Below are positions 1 to 11,893 of a stretch of DNA of 64,000 nt, piece after piece (the first letter of the stretch is position 1; each line of letters begins with the position of its first letter). Below the pieces are notes generated by a model. That model worked only from the letters and a program-made list of their open reading frames with translations, ran no database searches and had not been told where the DNA came from. Made by a program: the position numbers and the translations under genes. The stretch comes from Stereum hirsutum FP-91666 SS1 (Eukaryota; Basidiomycota; Agaricomycetes; Russulales; Stereaceae): contig NW_006763131.1 of assembly GCF_000264905.1 (NCBI RefSeq), positions 782,793-846,792 on the forward strand, written 5' to 3'.

Positions 1-1107
1 GATGGCCCTCTGATAGGTGCCTTACGATGGATAGCGGGTGTACGCTCTCGGGGGTGTCCTAGGTGGCGAAGATGTTCTGTAGCCAGAGTCAGAAATGATG
101 ATTCAGTGTGAACGGGTGATGAAGACTGACCTATGCCCGGAATACTCCGGTCCACTTTTTTGACCTGGCATCGGGCTGCAACATGGAACGATGAGAGACG
201 TGTCTGATGTAGAGCGTGGCCGTCTTACCTCGTATCGGGGGTGACTGTCTGGGCAATAGTTCTGGCTGGTGTCGCAATGAGATCCATATCCACATCCCCA
301 TCATCATCTGACATTGCGTCGATGTCGGGGCCGACAAGTTGACGGCTGTAGTTTGCTCCAGCGTGGCTACAGGGAAAGACGAGCGTTAGGCGAAAGGGGC
401 CATCTTTGATGTTTTCAAATATGGAGGGAAAGGCGTACAATTGCGAGTGTGCAATCGGTGACTCGGATGTTCTTGGAGCAAATTGTCCCAGGCTATTCGG
501 ACTGTAGAAGGACCAACGATAATCTCGTTAGTAGGGCGCTCTGAGGGATAGGGTTGCAAGCAAAAGACGACGATAGCGAAATTGATGGAAAGGCGAGTGT
601 GATAGACTCGAATAAGAACACTGGGGGCACACAATCGCTTAAATGTGTTTCACGTTGCCTCTCGAGGTATTGTAGATACAGAATAGAGTTAGAGGGAGCA
701 AGAAAAAACAAGGGTCCGCACCTTTGAGGAGTCGGCAGATGTCCTGACTGGGCCCTGCTGGCAAATGGTGACTTCAAATGGCTCTGCATTCGCACTTGAG
801 AGCTGGAGCATTCCAGAGCGCAGATTGCATGGATAGTAAATGATGAGTAAGAACCTCCATGGCTCAGGAAGTGGGCTCACTCGGTGATGGTTTCGCCAAC
901 AATCAGTCTCTCTCGTCCACTCTGAGCCTCTGCTAAGACACTTCTATCGGTCGAGCTTCCGTCGACGGACGAAGAGTGATAGTTTTGAGATTTTTGTATA
1001 TCTTTGGAAGGCTCTGAAGCCGGTTGTCGTTGCCGGAAGATTGGGGAGGGCTGTGTCGAAAACGGAGTTGGGGTCGTAAGCGATGTTCGTGAGAGGTCCT
1101 TGGACAT
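1..1107 (-). CDS. unknown Ser/Pro-rich protein, 5' part only
   Basis: I do not recognise this protein. A coherent model reads from an ATG at 1107 through exons 1107-881, 802-722, 501-229, 175-131 and 76-26, each bounded by GT/AG and keeping phase, and then leaves the window at the left edge. The third exon is reached by a 220-bp intron, longer than usual here, so the 722/501 junction is the weakest point. The visible protein (about 225 residues) is rich in Ser, Pro and Thr, with an acidic patch (SDDDGDVDMDL) around residue 160 followed by several Ser-Pro/Thr-Pro sites, as in a disordered regulatory region. It has no signal peptide or membrane segment. A pyrimidine-rich stretch upstream (1108-1250, read on the minus strand) fits a fungal promoter/leader. 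The gene is transcribed away from the F-box-like gene at 1473. Function unknown. Confidence 0.55.
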
Positions 1108-1472
1108 ACGGCGCGTAAGTTGTCGCTAGTTTTCGGGAAATCAAATTTGAAAGAGTATAAAGATTGATAAAACAAAGAAGAGACTAAAAGGAGCAAACGA
1201 GAACGAAAAAGGGAGGAGGATGAGGAGATGGAGGCAAAGGTCAAGAGCAACTCGAACCAGCGGCGAAGTGCACCGTGGCTTAGTCATCATCCCAATAGGG
1301 GATACAGAGGTCCACGGACCCTGAGACTAATTTACGATGGACCTTGTCCTTCGCCCTCAGTTTGAACTCGTCCCAAGATGCACGACCGTTTGTCTCCATC
1401 TGGGCGCGGCGACTTTTGGGAGAAACCTGGAGGATTTGTGGTGTTTTCTCTGTTCGCAGTATCGATTCCAAC
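1108..1472. promoter_or_regulatory. shared intergenic promoter region
   Basis: This 365-bp gap lies between the divergent starts of the unknown minus-strand gene and the F-box-like gene. On the minus strand it carries a CT-rich tract (about 1150-1240) typical of fungal transcription start regions. An in-frame upstream ATG at 1344 could extend the F-box-like protein, so the right part might be coding. No clear TATA box was seen. Confidence 0.35.
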
Positions 1473-2710
1473 ATGGCTGTCCGTCGCCTTCCTTCCGAGC
1501 TCATTTACCACATTATAACTCTGTTTGTTTCTGACTATCTCTGTGATGTCGTACTGGTTCCTCGAACGGAGGTCGTTCCTGTACCAATGCATCCTCTTCT
1601 ACATACCTCCCGAAATTTCCGGAATCTTACCATAGACATTCTGTCCTATGTCTTCGATAAAGGTCTTTTCGACAGAGACGAGATGTGAGTGGCACGCTCG
1701 GGCATGTTCTCACTTTGTCAAAGGCTGAACGATATCATGCACACAGGACTGTCCACAATTATATCCCCTTTCTTACAGAAATCCAATCGAATATCCAAAG
1801 AGCACATACCGCTCACCTCCACACCTCCATGAACTTCGATATGCCAATTCTCCGCCGATTCGAGAAACGTGGTCCTCGAAGTATAATCAAGACACTTTCC
1901 GCCTGTTACTGCCTACACATACTCTGCAACCGTCTCCTCGAGTGCAGCATAAACTTCGAGCACATACAGTTTGACGCACTTGCGGTGACGAGCCTCCCGG
2001 ATTTCAAGGAGCCACCGGAACCTATCATGAACTGTTTAGTGGGGCCTGTCTACCTCGAAATTTTAAAGGAAGAACTCCGTCTGTGTCGGTGTGAGTAACC
2101 TTCTATTTTATCTCATGCCACCATCCTAGCCATACTTACATCCGGAGTGTAGTGTGGCCTATTCGATTAGTCGCGGTCTCAGTTAATGACATTATTCAGC
2201 ACATACGCGACGACTCATACGGTGCGAACCTATCCCCCAACGAAGTGGTGAGTACCTTTGTTCGTTTTGGCCATGATATCCGGGGGTTGCACGTTACCTC
2301 CGAAAAATGCGTTTTCTGATATCCTTGTCCAATGTGACGAATAGGAATGGATAGATGCCACCCAGGAATACCTAGTCAATACTTGTCAAGACACTCGCTC
2401 CACCGCTGAGGCCCTCCACATCCAAATCTTCCTCCGCACGCGCGCTGAAACCGGTGCCACATCTCCTCCCATGGATATCATGGGAATTTTCACCATGGAT
2501 CAGCTCCGGAAGATGGGTTTTCACGACGTGATGAGAACGATGAGGAACTTACAGATAGAGCATGATTCGGATTCGACTCGGACAGTAAGGAGTAAGCGGT
2601 TGAAGACGTTTTGCGAGGTCGTGCAGAAGGAAGTGTGGCATTGTTTGATTGGGATGGAGAAGTTTATGTTTGATACGGACAGAGGGCATCATGATGGGAG
2701 AATCGAGTAG
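1473..2710 (+). CDS. F-box-like protein, copy 1 (338 aa)
   Basis: Four exons (1473-1684, 1747-2090, 2153-2247, 2345-2710) give 338 residues. The N-terminus (RLPSELIYHII, residues 5-15) is a typical start of an F-box helix, followed by a hydrophobic helical region. F-box proteins usually bind Skp1 and select substrates for SCF ubiquitin ligase; that role is inferred. The only support for the remainder is its paralogue at 50582-51798: the two share intron positions and phases, the LPSELIYHI start, an LLHT-RxFR segment, the DILSY motif and a C-terminal FCEVVxxE block. The paralogue's N-terminus differs, so the start here could also be the in-frame ATG at 1344. The neighbour 3' is the first GHKL-DUF3883 gene on the same strand. 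I chose the ATG at 1473 because it directly precedes the F-box. Confidence 0.7.
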
Positions 2711-3276
2711 CGACATCTGAAAAGAGCGGCATATCATCGAAGGTGTGTGGCGCTCCGCCGTGTGGCACTTGTGAGTTGATCTCAGCCGGTTCGTTTCGGT
2801 TTCTTCTTTATGGCGATCCTCGACAGATTCCGAGAAATTCCTCGCAAGCTAGTTGAGACTAAGTATTGCGCATCTGCTCGGAAGTCTAGCAGCAAATCCG
2901 CTTCAACAATGGAGAAGGAGGCCAGCCGCTTGCTCACCGTTGTCACCTTCCTTTGGGCGTCAAGTTAGTTGCACAAGCCCGTGCTGACTAGTATAAGTAT
3001 CCTGACTACAGTATGTGATAATCTAAATGCGGAAATCATGGGACAATCCTACATCACGGTTGGCGCTCTCCTTCTCGTTTGGCTAGGCAGTTGCTTTGAA
3101 CGGCGTTCCCCTCACTCGCCACACAATCAGCGAATAGGTAAGCCCCGCGCCCCAAACTTACATGGTGCGTTAAAGACGCAGACTGCCGTTCTCTGCTCTC
3201 ACAATCCTAGTCTGATCCGAACCCCCAGCTTATGGTTACTGGCCTTTGACTTCCTCATAGCCAAAGTTCTACAGCA
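2711..3276 (+). other. duplicated 5' flank of GHKL gene, possible extra first exon
   Basis: This flank is recognisably similar to 11990-12446 upstream of the second GHKL gene, so it was part of the duplicated unit. It contains a possible alternative first exon (3038-3137) beginning MGQSYITVGALLLVWLG, which would splice from a GTAAGC donor to an acceptor at 3274 and join the main ATG in frame. The matching stretch in the second copy has a TAG at 12327. It may therefore be only leader sequence. Confidence 0.35.
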
Positions 3277-6200
3277 ATGGAAGTCGTCCAGTCTATTAGG
3301 AAGGACCTTGGGCTTGATTCTCCGAATCCAACAGAGCTCGAAAGAATGCTTGGTCGCGCTCTCGAGCAGTAAGCACCCTCATACTCTCTTAACAACACAG
3401 TCGTGAGCTCATGCACAACGTGTAGCTTGGCCGATCAACTCTACCGAACCGACACGCACTTCGTCCTCGAATTTGTCCAAAATGCTGAGGACAACGCTTA
3501 TCTTTCAGACGTGACACCCACTCTCTCCCTTCGCATTGAGGACTACACCATGACGATCAGTTGCAACGAACGCGGCTTTGATGAGAGCAATGTACGGGCC
3601 CTCTGCAATATAGGCACTAGCACGAAGAAACATCTGCAGGGCTTCATTGGTACGTTTTCACTCCTGGTTCTAGTGCGGAAGGACCATTGCTGAGCTACCA
3701 CTTGCGCAGGTGAGAAAGGAATCGGTATGTACGGCGCTAATAAATTCCCGTGTTTCTGCTGACGTTGTTGACAGGGTTCAAGTCGGTCTTCAAGGTCGCA
3801 AATGTTGTTCGTGTAACGTCAGGAGACTTTCGCTTTAAATTCGACAGAGACCAAAGGCTTGGTATGATTGCCCCAATATGGGAAGACGATATCCTGCCTG
3901 TTTACCCCGGCTGGACCGAGTTTCACCTGGAATTGACGAGTCTACCAGGACAGACGTCAATAACCCCTGGGACGGCATTGAGCTCCAAACTGGAACAGAT
4001 CAGAGCCTCGCTCTTACTCTTCCTCAAAAAGTTACGATGTATCGAAGTCTCCTTTGCGCTAAACGACCCAGAAGATCCGCGTATTATCACACTTTTCCGT
4101 CATGATGTTGGTCCTGACATCGTCAAGCTCACTCATTGCGAACACGATCGCCCAATACGGAGCGATTTCTACCTAATGATCAGTTTTTCCGCCGACATGT
4201 CAGCTATAGAAGAGCCGAAGCGGCAGGGTGTGAATGACAGCGAAATTGTCCTCGCCTTTCCTGTCACCGAGGACATTCAGCCCGTCTTTTCTCCTCAGGA
4301 TGTTCACGTCTTCCTACCCCTAAGACCGGTTGGCTTCAATGTATGTAGGCCCTGACACACTCACTCTAGTAATATTTTGCGACTGATATGTTATTGTCAT
4401 ATAGTTCGTTATTCAAGCCGACTTCTTGACCTCCTCAAGCAGAGAAGATATCCTTGCAGACAGTTATTGGAACAAGACCCTTCTGTATGGCGTTGTCGAT
4501 GCTTTCATACAGGCAATAGACCGTTTTCAATATGAACTCGAGTTGCGCGATACCTGGTTCGGCTACCTACCAAATATCGTATACGACCCCTTCTTCAGTG
4601 AAGTCCAGTATCACCTGTTCTACGCCCTTTGGGGCCTCCCTATCATCCGCGATGCCGATGGAGTATACCGCAGACCTCAAGAAATCATTATTACGCCTCC
4701 CAGGTTCCGGGACAAGAACGAAAACGAACTCCCTCTTATCCCCAGCCACCATCTTCCACCACGATACCACTTCATATCACCGGATTACGATCTTTCCAAA
4801 CCAAGTTTGGAGCTCTCGTTCAAGCAACTTTTGGTGCAGGAAATGGACGACGATATCTTCCTTGAATGCCTCGGGATTATGAGTACAAGAGGCGCCTTTC
4901 CTAATCAGTCAGAAGAATGGCACGAGGCGGTATGCGACTTGCTGTACCGCATTCCGAGGACTCGCGGAATGTATTTCCACCCCTTGATCTTGAACTTGAA
5001 CATCCTTCCTCTGGCGAATGAGGCTTGGGTCCGCGCTACCACAGCACCGGAGCTGGTATTCGACCTCGAGTTCAGCGGCGTTCCAGATGATATCAACCTT
5101 CGCCGTATCTCGCGCCAGGTGCAACCGTCCTCCTCTCGATATCAGCTTTTCTCTGCGCTAGGAGTCAAGCCCGCGGATCCGCAACTCATTGCACGAAAGA
5201 TCCTTCAGGGTAGCACCAGCAATCGACCCCAACTCCTTGTCCAGCGAGCTCGATTTTTCTTTGACTATCGCGATCCTTCTTACTCGCTCCCGAAGCCTTC
5301 CGGCTTAAGCGTTATATCCGACTACTCCTTGCGTCTATATCAAGGCCAAAATATATATCTAGATTTACCCCAGGACGGAGGAAGACTTCGCGAGTTTTTG
5401 CCCGCGGCCACTCCATTCCTACACTCACTGTATCTTCAGCAGTACGAAGGCGACGAACAGCAGAGGTGGTTCACCTGGCTACAGGATGCGCTTGCGGTCA
5501 ATACTGCCCCGCGCCTCGTTTCTGGTTCGCTCCCAGACGACTTCCTCCACTCTATTCAGAACACCCCCGCGGACAGATTTCTGTTGGGGCTACAGTACTT
5601 CTGGCCACGATTCAAGGACCATATTTCCGACAATGGTCTTCGCCAAATATCACAGGCCATCCTCACACTCGGAGACAAGTCGACTCACCGCCTTGATATG
5701 ACCTTTGTTAGACGCACAGTATTCTCCCGCCTTCCCACCCCGGTAAAATTCACCCTCCCCTTCCTTCCGATCGCCGATCCCGACTCCGAAGGTTGGGACT
5801 TCCTTCGCTTGTTCGGCGTAGTCCTCGAAGTGAACACGAATTATTTCCTCAAACTCCTCATGTGGTACCAGAAAGCGGATTGTCGTGACCAGCACGCTGT
5901 ATCCACTATATATCAGCAGCTATCTTCGCGTTTTGACGAGAACCCTGAACTGATACGGTAGGTTTGTTGATTTTATCTTCATGATCTGTCACTCACTTCA
6001 TTATGCGCGTCTTGACCAGCGATACTTTCAAGGAATATCCTCTGATATTGGAGCCTGGTGAAGGGGTATTAGGAAAGCACTGGTTCACACGTATGGAAGC
6101 GTACTGGGATGGGCCTCCGACCATGGTGACCAAATTCGCTGTTCGCCGTGCCTACGATTCATCGTTCCGGGAATTCTTCTTCGGCAAGCTCGAAGTGCGC

Positions 6201-8313
6201 AATGCGCCTTACACCACTCTCCTAGACGAATTGAAGGCGCTCGTACAGCAGTGGAGGGGCCGTGTCCTCACGAGCGAAGTCCACGAGAGAGTATCCGACA
6301 TGCTCGCGGACCTATGGGACCTTATTTACGATGAACGTGTAGACGTTGAAGACATACGGCGCTTGGCGGGTGACACAATTTTCCCTGTCAAATCCAGGCG
6401 GAACGATGTCCTCTTGATGTCTCTGAAAGATTTCTACGTTCCTGACAGGGACGAGCGGCTTGCCAGACTCTTCGCTGGTCGCATTCCACTTCTCTGTGTC
6501 GGTACGAGCCGCCGCGCGACAGTGTTCCCAAAGCTGTTCAACTCACCGGCATTGAAACCTCATGTTCAATACTTGGAGTCCGCCGTGATACATCAACATG
6601 AACACCATGGCACGCGACGGTACGACCCTGTGTTGACCGCGAGATATGTTCGAAGACTCGAGTTTATTGAGAGGTGTGACATCATTTACGCAATTATGTA
6701 GATTCTCCCACTAATCCTCGCGCATAGGTTGTTATATCACCGTTCTACGAAGCCATCCGCGAAGCAAATCAGCTCGCTTGAGAAAATACAGAACATGACG
6801 ATCCATAGAGTGGACAAGATCATCTCAAAGCTCACTATTGAAGACGTGACAATAACCACAAGGGATGCGGTATCCGTCATGGACGACTCGTCCCAAATTG
6901 ACATCCTTGTCAGCAACGAGAACCTCCCAAATACACCTGGCAGCGAAGAAGACGTGCACATGAAGATTTGCGGTCGTCTTAGTAGCCTCCTCGAAATAGA
7001 GGTGGGACGTTTGTTCCAGGCCGTAATAACTCCGGAAGCTGGCACCCTTTTTATGTTGTACAATTTTGAGGGCATTGCTGAACTTGATCACGCTAGCTTG
7101 TTCCAAAAACGAGGATGGCTTGACGACTCCTTGGAAGGCGACAACAACGAAGTATTGTCTGCACCACTACAACCCCGTCCCGCAGCATCTCCTGCCACAC
7201 CACCTCCTGCCACACCATCTCCTTCCACGCCATCTCCTTCCACGCCATCTCCTTCCACGCCACCTCCTGTCACGCCTCATCCCACCTCACAGGAGTCCGA
7301 GCCCAAGCCGACAGGTCGATCAGTAGTGGACAACAGGACACAACCAACAAGAAAATCCCCGGATCAATCAGGCAACCTGCGAGAGCAGGTCGCGCGAAGG
7401 GCGCCTGAGTTCAAACCGACAGGATTCTCAGCAATGGCAGAGAACGAGCCACAACCAATAAGAAATGCCCACGATCAAACAGGCATGCTTCGAGAGCAGG
7501 TCGCGCGAACAGCGGGAAGTCTTACGACCTTCAGCTTTGGCATGGACGACTCTGCCATGCGCCAAACCCCAGTTGTTTTCCATCCTCAGTCCGTTCAGGA
7601 TCTCCTTCGCCAGGCACCATCTCTCAATATGGACCTTGTCTCTGACATCTCGCCGCGACTGTCAAATGGACCCGACTCTACCATCTTGGACCGTGTACAA
7701 CGGTTTAATGCCATCCTAGGCGAGCGCTTTGTACGCAGCTTGCTCCACCTGCTCGTTCCTGAATATAAGCTCAGTGCTCCTTTATACAGGTCTACTCAAT
7801 GCTGTCAGATATGTTACGTGATAGCTTTGGCCCCGAGAATTGGACTAGTGAGGCTCGAGGTGTTGTGGGCGGCTTTTCCCCATTCGAGGGAGACAGCCTC
7901 GGCGACTTCACGTACCACGACTTTGATGGAACCCTGACGAAGATTTGGTGTCATTCGGAAGCATGGGTTGGAAGTGGACGACCAACATATCACATAGAAG
8001 TCAAATCAACTGCAGGCACTGCTCAAGAGCCCTTCCAAATGAGCAGGCATCAACTTGACATTGTAAGTTCAGCAATTAGTCTAAGATATGACCCCTTCGC
8101 TCAAAGCTTCCTCAGGCATCCAACCTTGCAGCGCGCGAGGGTACCCGTGAGGTGCCGACAGATGTGTACGTTCTCATTCGTGTGTGGGGTGTACGCAACC
8201 CGACATCGATGTCTTATGCTGTCTATGTGGACCCTTTCAAAAGAATTTGGGACGGAGGGCTGAAGCTTGTATCCGATAGTGTCGATCTCATGACTAGCGG
8301 TTTATACTCTTGA
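3277..8313 (+). CDS. GHKL ATPase + DUF3883 protein, NO VEIN/sacsin-like, copy 1 (1,525 aa)
   Basis: Nine exons: 3277-3368, 3426-3649, 3710-3724, 3775-4340, 4405-5957, 6020-6673, 6728-7730, 7790-8062, 8116-8313. Residues about 30-125 form a Hsp90/sacsin-type ATP-binding fold: N-box EFVQNAEDN, the NERGF variant of the DxGxG motif typical of sacsin/NOV proteins, and a G2 loop GEKGIGF encoded partly by a 15-nt exon. A long middle region without recognisable domain follows, then a Pro/Thr/Ser-rich linker. The C-terminus (about residues 1370-1520) is a DUF3883/NO VEIN C-terminal domain with the signature HIEVKSTAGTAQEPFQMS; its ExK core resembles PD-(D/E)xK nuclease folds. In plants NO VEIN is a nuclear developmental factor; in bacteria DUF3883 accompanies restriction-like genes. 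Nuclease activity and cellular role here are unproven. It is convergent with the F-box gene ending at 8867. The paralogue at 12447-17269 has the same nine-exon structure. Confidence 0.88.
7185..7276 (+). repeat. 15-bp minisatellite inside GHKL copy 1
   Basis: About six head-to-tail 15-bp units of the type CCTTCCACGCCATCT encode a Pro-Ser/Pro-Ala-Thr-Pro repeat in exon 7. The second GHKL gene lacks it. Units are a multiple of three, so length changes keep the frame. Confidence 0.85.
7308..7523 (+). repeat. 108-bp internal duplication in GHKL copy 1
   Basis: Two adjacent 36-residue units begin with PTG and both end with LREQVAR plus a short tail. The other GHKL gene has only one such unit (TGRSG ... 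MRKQVAQ). The duplication is in frame and lies in the linker before the C-terminal domain. Confidence 0.75.
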
Positions 8314-8866
8314 TCTCCTGTTGTTTCGTTGTACTTTCTTAATATACTTTTTAAACAGAGTGTCTTCGCACTTATCTCTCACAAAAAGGCCAAGATGAAA
8401 GACAGGGTCCGGGGCATGCAATAGGTATAAGTATGGCCAAGAGAGGGGAAGAGAATCGACAACGGCCAGGGAAGTTGAATGTGGGTAGGTATAGTACATG
8501 AAAGTGCAGGATTATAGCAATAAGTATGAGAGGGTAATGATTGGAGGACGTGGCGAATGGGGTCAGAACGACGAGTAGTCGACCGTCCGAGACAGTCCGC
8601 AAGCCAAAATGTCCGTTTGGACAAGAAAATAGAGTCCAAAGACAACAAGCGAGGTATGGAGGATGGTAGCGGAACACCGAGAAATGCAGGAGAACCATTG
8701 TTCCTATGTAGCAAACGCAAGAAGAGGAACGAAGAGGAAGACACACGCTCCCGAAAGATCTGCCTTTCAGAGAGGAAAGCAGCGGTCGGGATCGTCACGG
8801 CCAAAATATAAAAATAAAGACTGGACAGATTCTACCGTACACCATTCCACATGAACAGGGGTACAT
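8314..8866. other. convergent intergenic region between GHKL copy 1 and F-box gene
   Basis: The first 70 bp match the flank after the second GHKL gene (17270-17345). From about 8380 onward the sequence matches, in inverted orientation, the 3' flank of the right-hand F-box gene (about 54810-55310). ORFs on the two copies do not keep the same frame, so I read it as 3' untranslated/flanking DNA. The switch near 8380 marks a duplication junction. Confidence 0.6.
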
Positions 8867-11635
8867 TTAACTTGTCATTTGAAACCATACTTCCTGTGGG
8901 AGAGGATAACGGCCCCGAGGCTTGGGAAAGAAGTCACGGTGCATCTGAGGGTCGGGGATTGCGTGCCTAAAGACAGACCAGGAATCCATCAATTTCTGCA
9001 CACAAAGTGCGGCGTGACCCTAAAAAAGAAGTCAGAACGTACACTGCCTGTATATGTGCAATCATAGCACCTCGGTGCGGATATGCTTCACTGCTCTGCG
9101 GTCCCCCGAGCCCTCCAAATGAGTTCGGTGGAAGAGTAGCTTCACGGTAGTGAAGGTCACAATGGTAGCACCCGAACCGCAAGAAGCATTCAAGGAATCT
9201 AGACAAGGGGCCGTTTTGCTCGCGAGACTTGATGGAGCTTGCCTCAGCGTCAGTGAGCACGTAGAAGGAGGAACTGATGTGGGAATCTGGCGTATTGGAG
9301 TTGGTTTGAAGAATATGGTCGAGCTATATAGCCGTTTTGGACAGAAAAAATGTGAATAAGTTCAAGGATCGCTAAGCAGTGACGACGATGCACTCACCAA
9401 ACTCCACCAAGTCATAGCGTCTCTCCCGAGCGGGCCATTTCCCCCCCACTCTTCGCCTTCATGCTCGATAGGACAGTCCATACAAACAAAACGGTTATCG
9501 AGCCGTTCCATGTCGATGGAAGTGGTAGATTTCTCATCCAAGCCCAAGCGGTTTAGGATAGCGACGACTACATATTTTCCTTTCTCGCTGAAACGTGGCA
9601 GGATCATATCGAAGGGAAGTTCATTTGTCGTGCTATCCGAGTCAATTTTGCAGGATTTGCAGGTATGTCCAAAGACGTGGAGACCGTGGAGCGGGGAAGC
9701 CGAAGAAGAAGGTGATTCAGGAGCGCCACAAACGAATATCGATGTGGCAAGCTGGAACTGTCCAAGGGAACCAGACCCAGCTGAAGGAGCGGGATGCCTG
9801 GCGGGTTCAGAGGTGTTTTGCAGTAGGGCGAAAATTGACTCCTTTCGGTGACAGGCCATAACAGATAATTTGGGTGTAAGGGACGTGGAGACGGTTTTGA
9901 TCTGGGCTATTCGTTCTTCTATGTCCTCCGTGTCGTCGACAACCAGGGCATGTATCTCGGGCAGAGAGCGGAAGTCTTCCTCGCCGAGGAGACAGGAGAG
10001 CTCGAGGGCAGAAGGTGACAGAGACCGGAGGATATCGTAGTACGCCACATAAACCGCTCTGAGTCGAATTTCTTCCCGCCGTTTACGTTCACGATGAAGC
10101 CTAGCGAGATTAGCAGCCTCAATGAGGGGGACTATCTGTGGCAGAATAGTTCCCCATCCTGCACAGAAATTCAGAAAGATGTTGGGAGAGCGAGAGAAAT
10201 AGTCAGGTATCCCACCTTTCTCTGTTAACTTGGCCTCAGTGTTGACGGAATGGTGCCTTAATGCGCCCCGGCAGTCGGTCTCTTCGTATCCCAGTTCAAT
10301 GCAACGTCTGAGAACTCTAAAACAGAAAGGACTCCACATCAACGAGAGGTCAAGTTTAAGAGACGATCATAAACGTACTCAGCTCTGCGGACTGCTTTCT
10401 TGGCTTCGCGCTTATCTGCCTTCTCCGCTGCGTTTCGCGATATCCAGTCCGACCAGGACAGCGCCATGTCTTTTCTAGCTTGGAGCTCTGAGAGTTTGGC
10501 CTGTTTGAACTCTGCGAGGGCGGCTTGTCGATCGCCTTGCTTGGTAGTCTTCTGCATGGCATGAAAATCTGCCTCAAAGGCTAGAATATCTTCGTTCCAC
10601 CATATATGGCGAGAATAGTGCTTCATAACCTCTACAGCAAAAGTACACCCGAAAGGAATGGACAGAAACATTAGAGATGATCGCCGTATGGATAGTTGTA
10701 TGGGCGGGTAATAGTACGCACCAAGTGTGTGTGGTATACAGAAATACAAGGTCTGTGGTATGTCCGGAGCTAGGGTAAAGATTGCAATAGGGGAGTCGCA
10801 AATACTACATCCAAAATGGTAAGGAAGAGGAAAATAGAAAAAGGCGGGCTAGCGAACAGTGTTCCTACGTACTATTGTTTCAAGCAGCCAGTACACACTC
10901 GCCGTCGTAGTAGAAAATCGATTTTCATAACGCGTTTGTTGCCACAGCACTAGAAACCAATTTTGGGTTCAGTATTTCCAGAGTATCGCGTATCAACTGC
11001 GGACATACATGACAGTAGACGCCGCCCCAGACGAGATTGGCCCACACGGGAAGCGGAACATCGTTAGGACAAGCGGGAAAATCAGGGATGTTACCAAACG
11101 ATGCCTTCCAAGCAAATAGCGAGCTACGAGACAGGAGAACATTCCGGAAAGACTTTGAGACGCGAGATAGGCTGATTAAATCTATAGGCAGCAGATGGCC
11201 CAGCACCTGGATCAAATTGAAGTCAATACATGCGTGTATAACCAACGGTTACTACACACCTCATAGAGAATATCCAAAGATATATCGAGTAGGGCACTCA
11301 GACGGCCAACGACCTTCCGTCCGCCAGCGTTACCGGTTCGTTTTGAGTTCCTGCTCGCACCCTTGTCAGTAGACTTCTTGGCTCGTTTCTTGGGGCGAGT
11401 CTTGGTGTCTTGAGCTGAGTTCCACCCGGTCCGAATGTGTATCAGTCGACATTGAAAGAAAGAATACAGAACACCCATTGGTCTTACCAGATTCGTCTTC
11501 TGGTATACTGGGCGACCCAGGATGGTCCTGCGTGTTGTCTGAGCTCACGCCGGCTACTACAGAATGGCTCTCAGGAATGGCAGTTGTCGTGGCATTCGAG
11601 GAGCTAGTTACGATCTGAGTGCTCTGTGCACTCAT
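8867..11635 (-). CDS. F-box protein with zinc-binding motifs, left copy (737 aa)
   Basis: Nine exons on the minus strand: 11635-11488, 11414-11260, 11206-11009, 10949-10873, 10804-10722, 10631-10379, 10316-9398, 9323-9043, 8966-8867. A low-complexity N-terminus with a basic KKRAKK patch leads into an F-box at about residues 90-140 (LDISLDILYEVLGHLL..DLISLSRVSKSFRN). After it comes a cysteine motif (CxCCGNK ... CxGC) common in agaricomycete F-box proteins, then an Ala/Lys/Glu-rich helical stretch and a long unknown region with two CxxC pairs (CKSC, CMDC). Near the end GCYHCDLHY ... HIQAVH forms a C2-H2-like pattern. It probably acts as an SCF ubiquitin-ligase receptor, possibly also binding nucleic acid or protein through the zinc sites. 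Its C-terminus after that motif (VH ... TS, 34 residues) is intact, unlike that of the right copy. It is divergent from the decayed F-box-like start at 11894. Confidence 0.82.
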
Positions 11636-11893
11636 AGCACAAGGATTGCACGTAGGATGAAAGATGTGGCCCGAATGCCTGCTATAGATTTTGAAGGTTG
11701 CAAGGCGGTCGAAAGGAATGGCTTATGGATCCAGAGATGGTTCAACACGGCGGTGAAAGGATTCTGGCGGCGCCCGGAGATATCCGCTACGTCACGGTCA
11801 AGCCACGAACTTTCCACATCAATTGCACATCGTCTTTCTGCTGTCATTCGCATCTCCTGCGTACGTTCTTCTGAGATTTTTGGCTCGAATATC
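11636..11893. promoter_or_regulatory. duplicated bidirectional promoter (left copy)
   Basis: This segment is clearly similar to 51799-52055, which sits between two divergent intact genes. Here only the F-box gene on the minus strand still has an open frame. Confidence 0.5.

Noticed and set aside
8372..8804. Overlapping minus-strand ORFs of 124 and 141 residues
   Set aside because: They lie in the 3' flank of the F-box gene and are not conserved in frame in the other copy.
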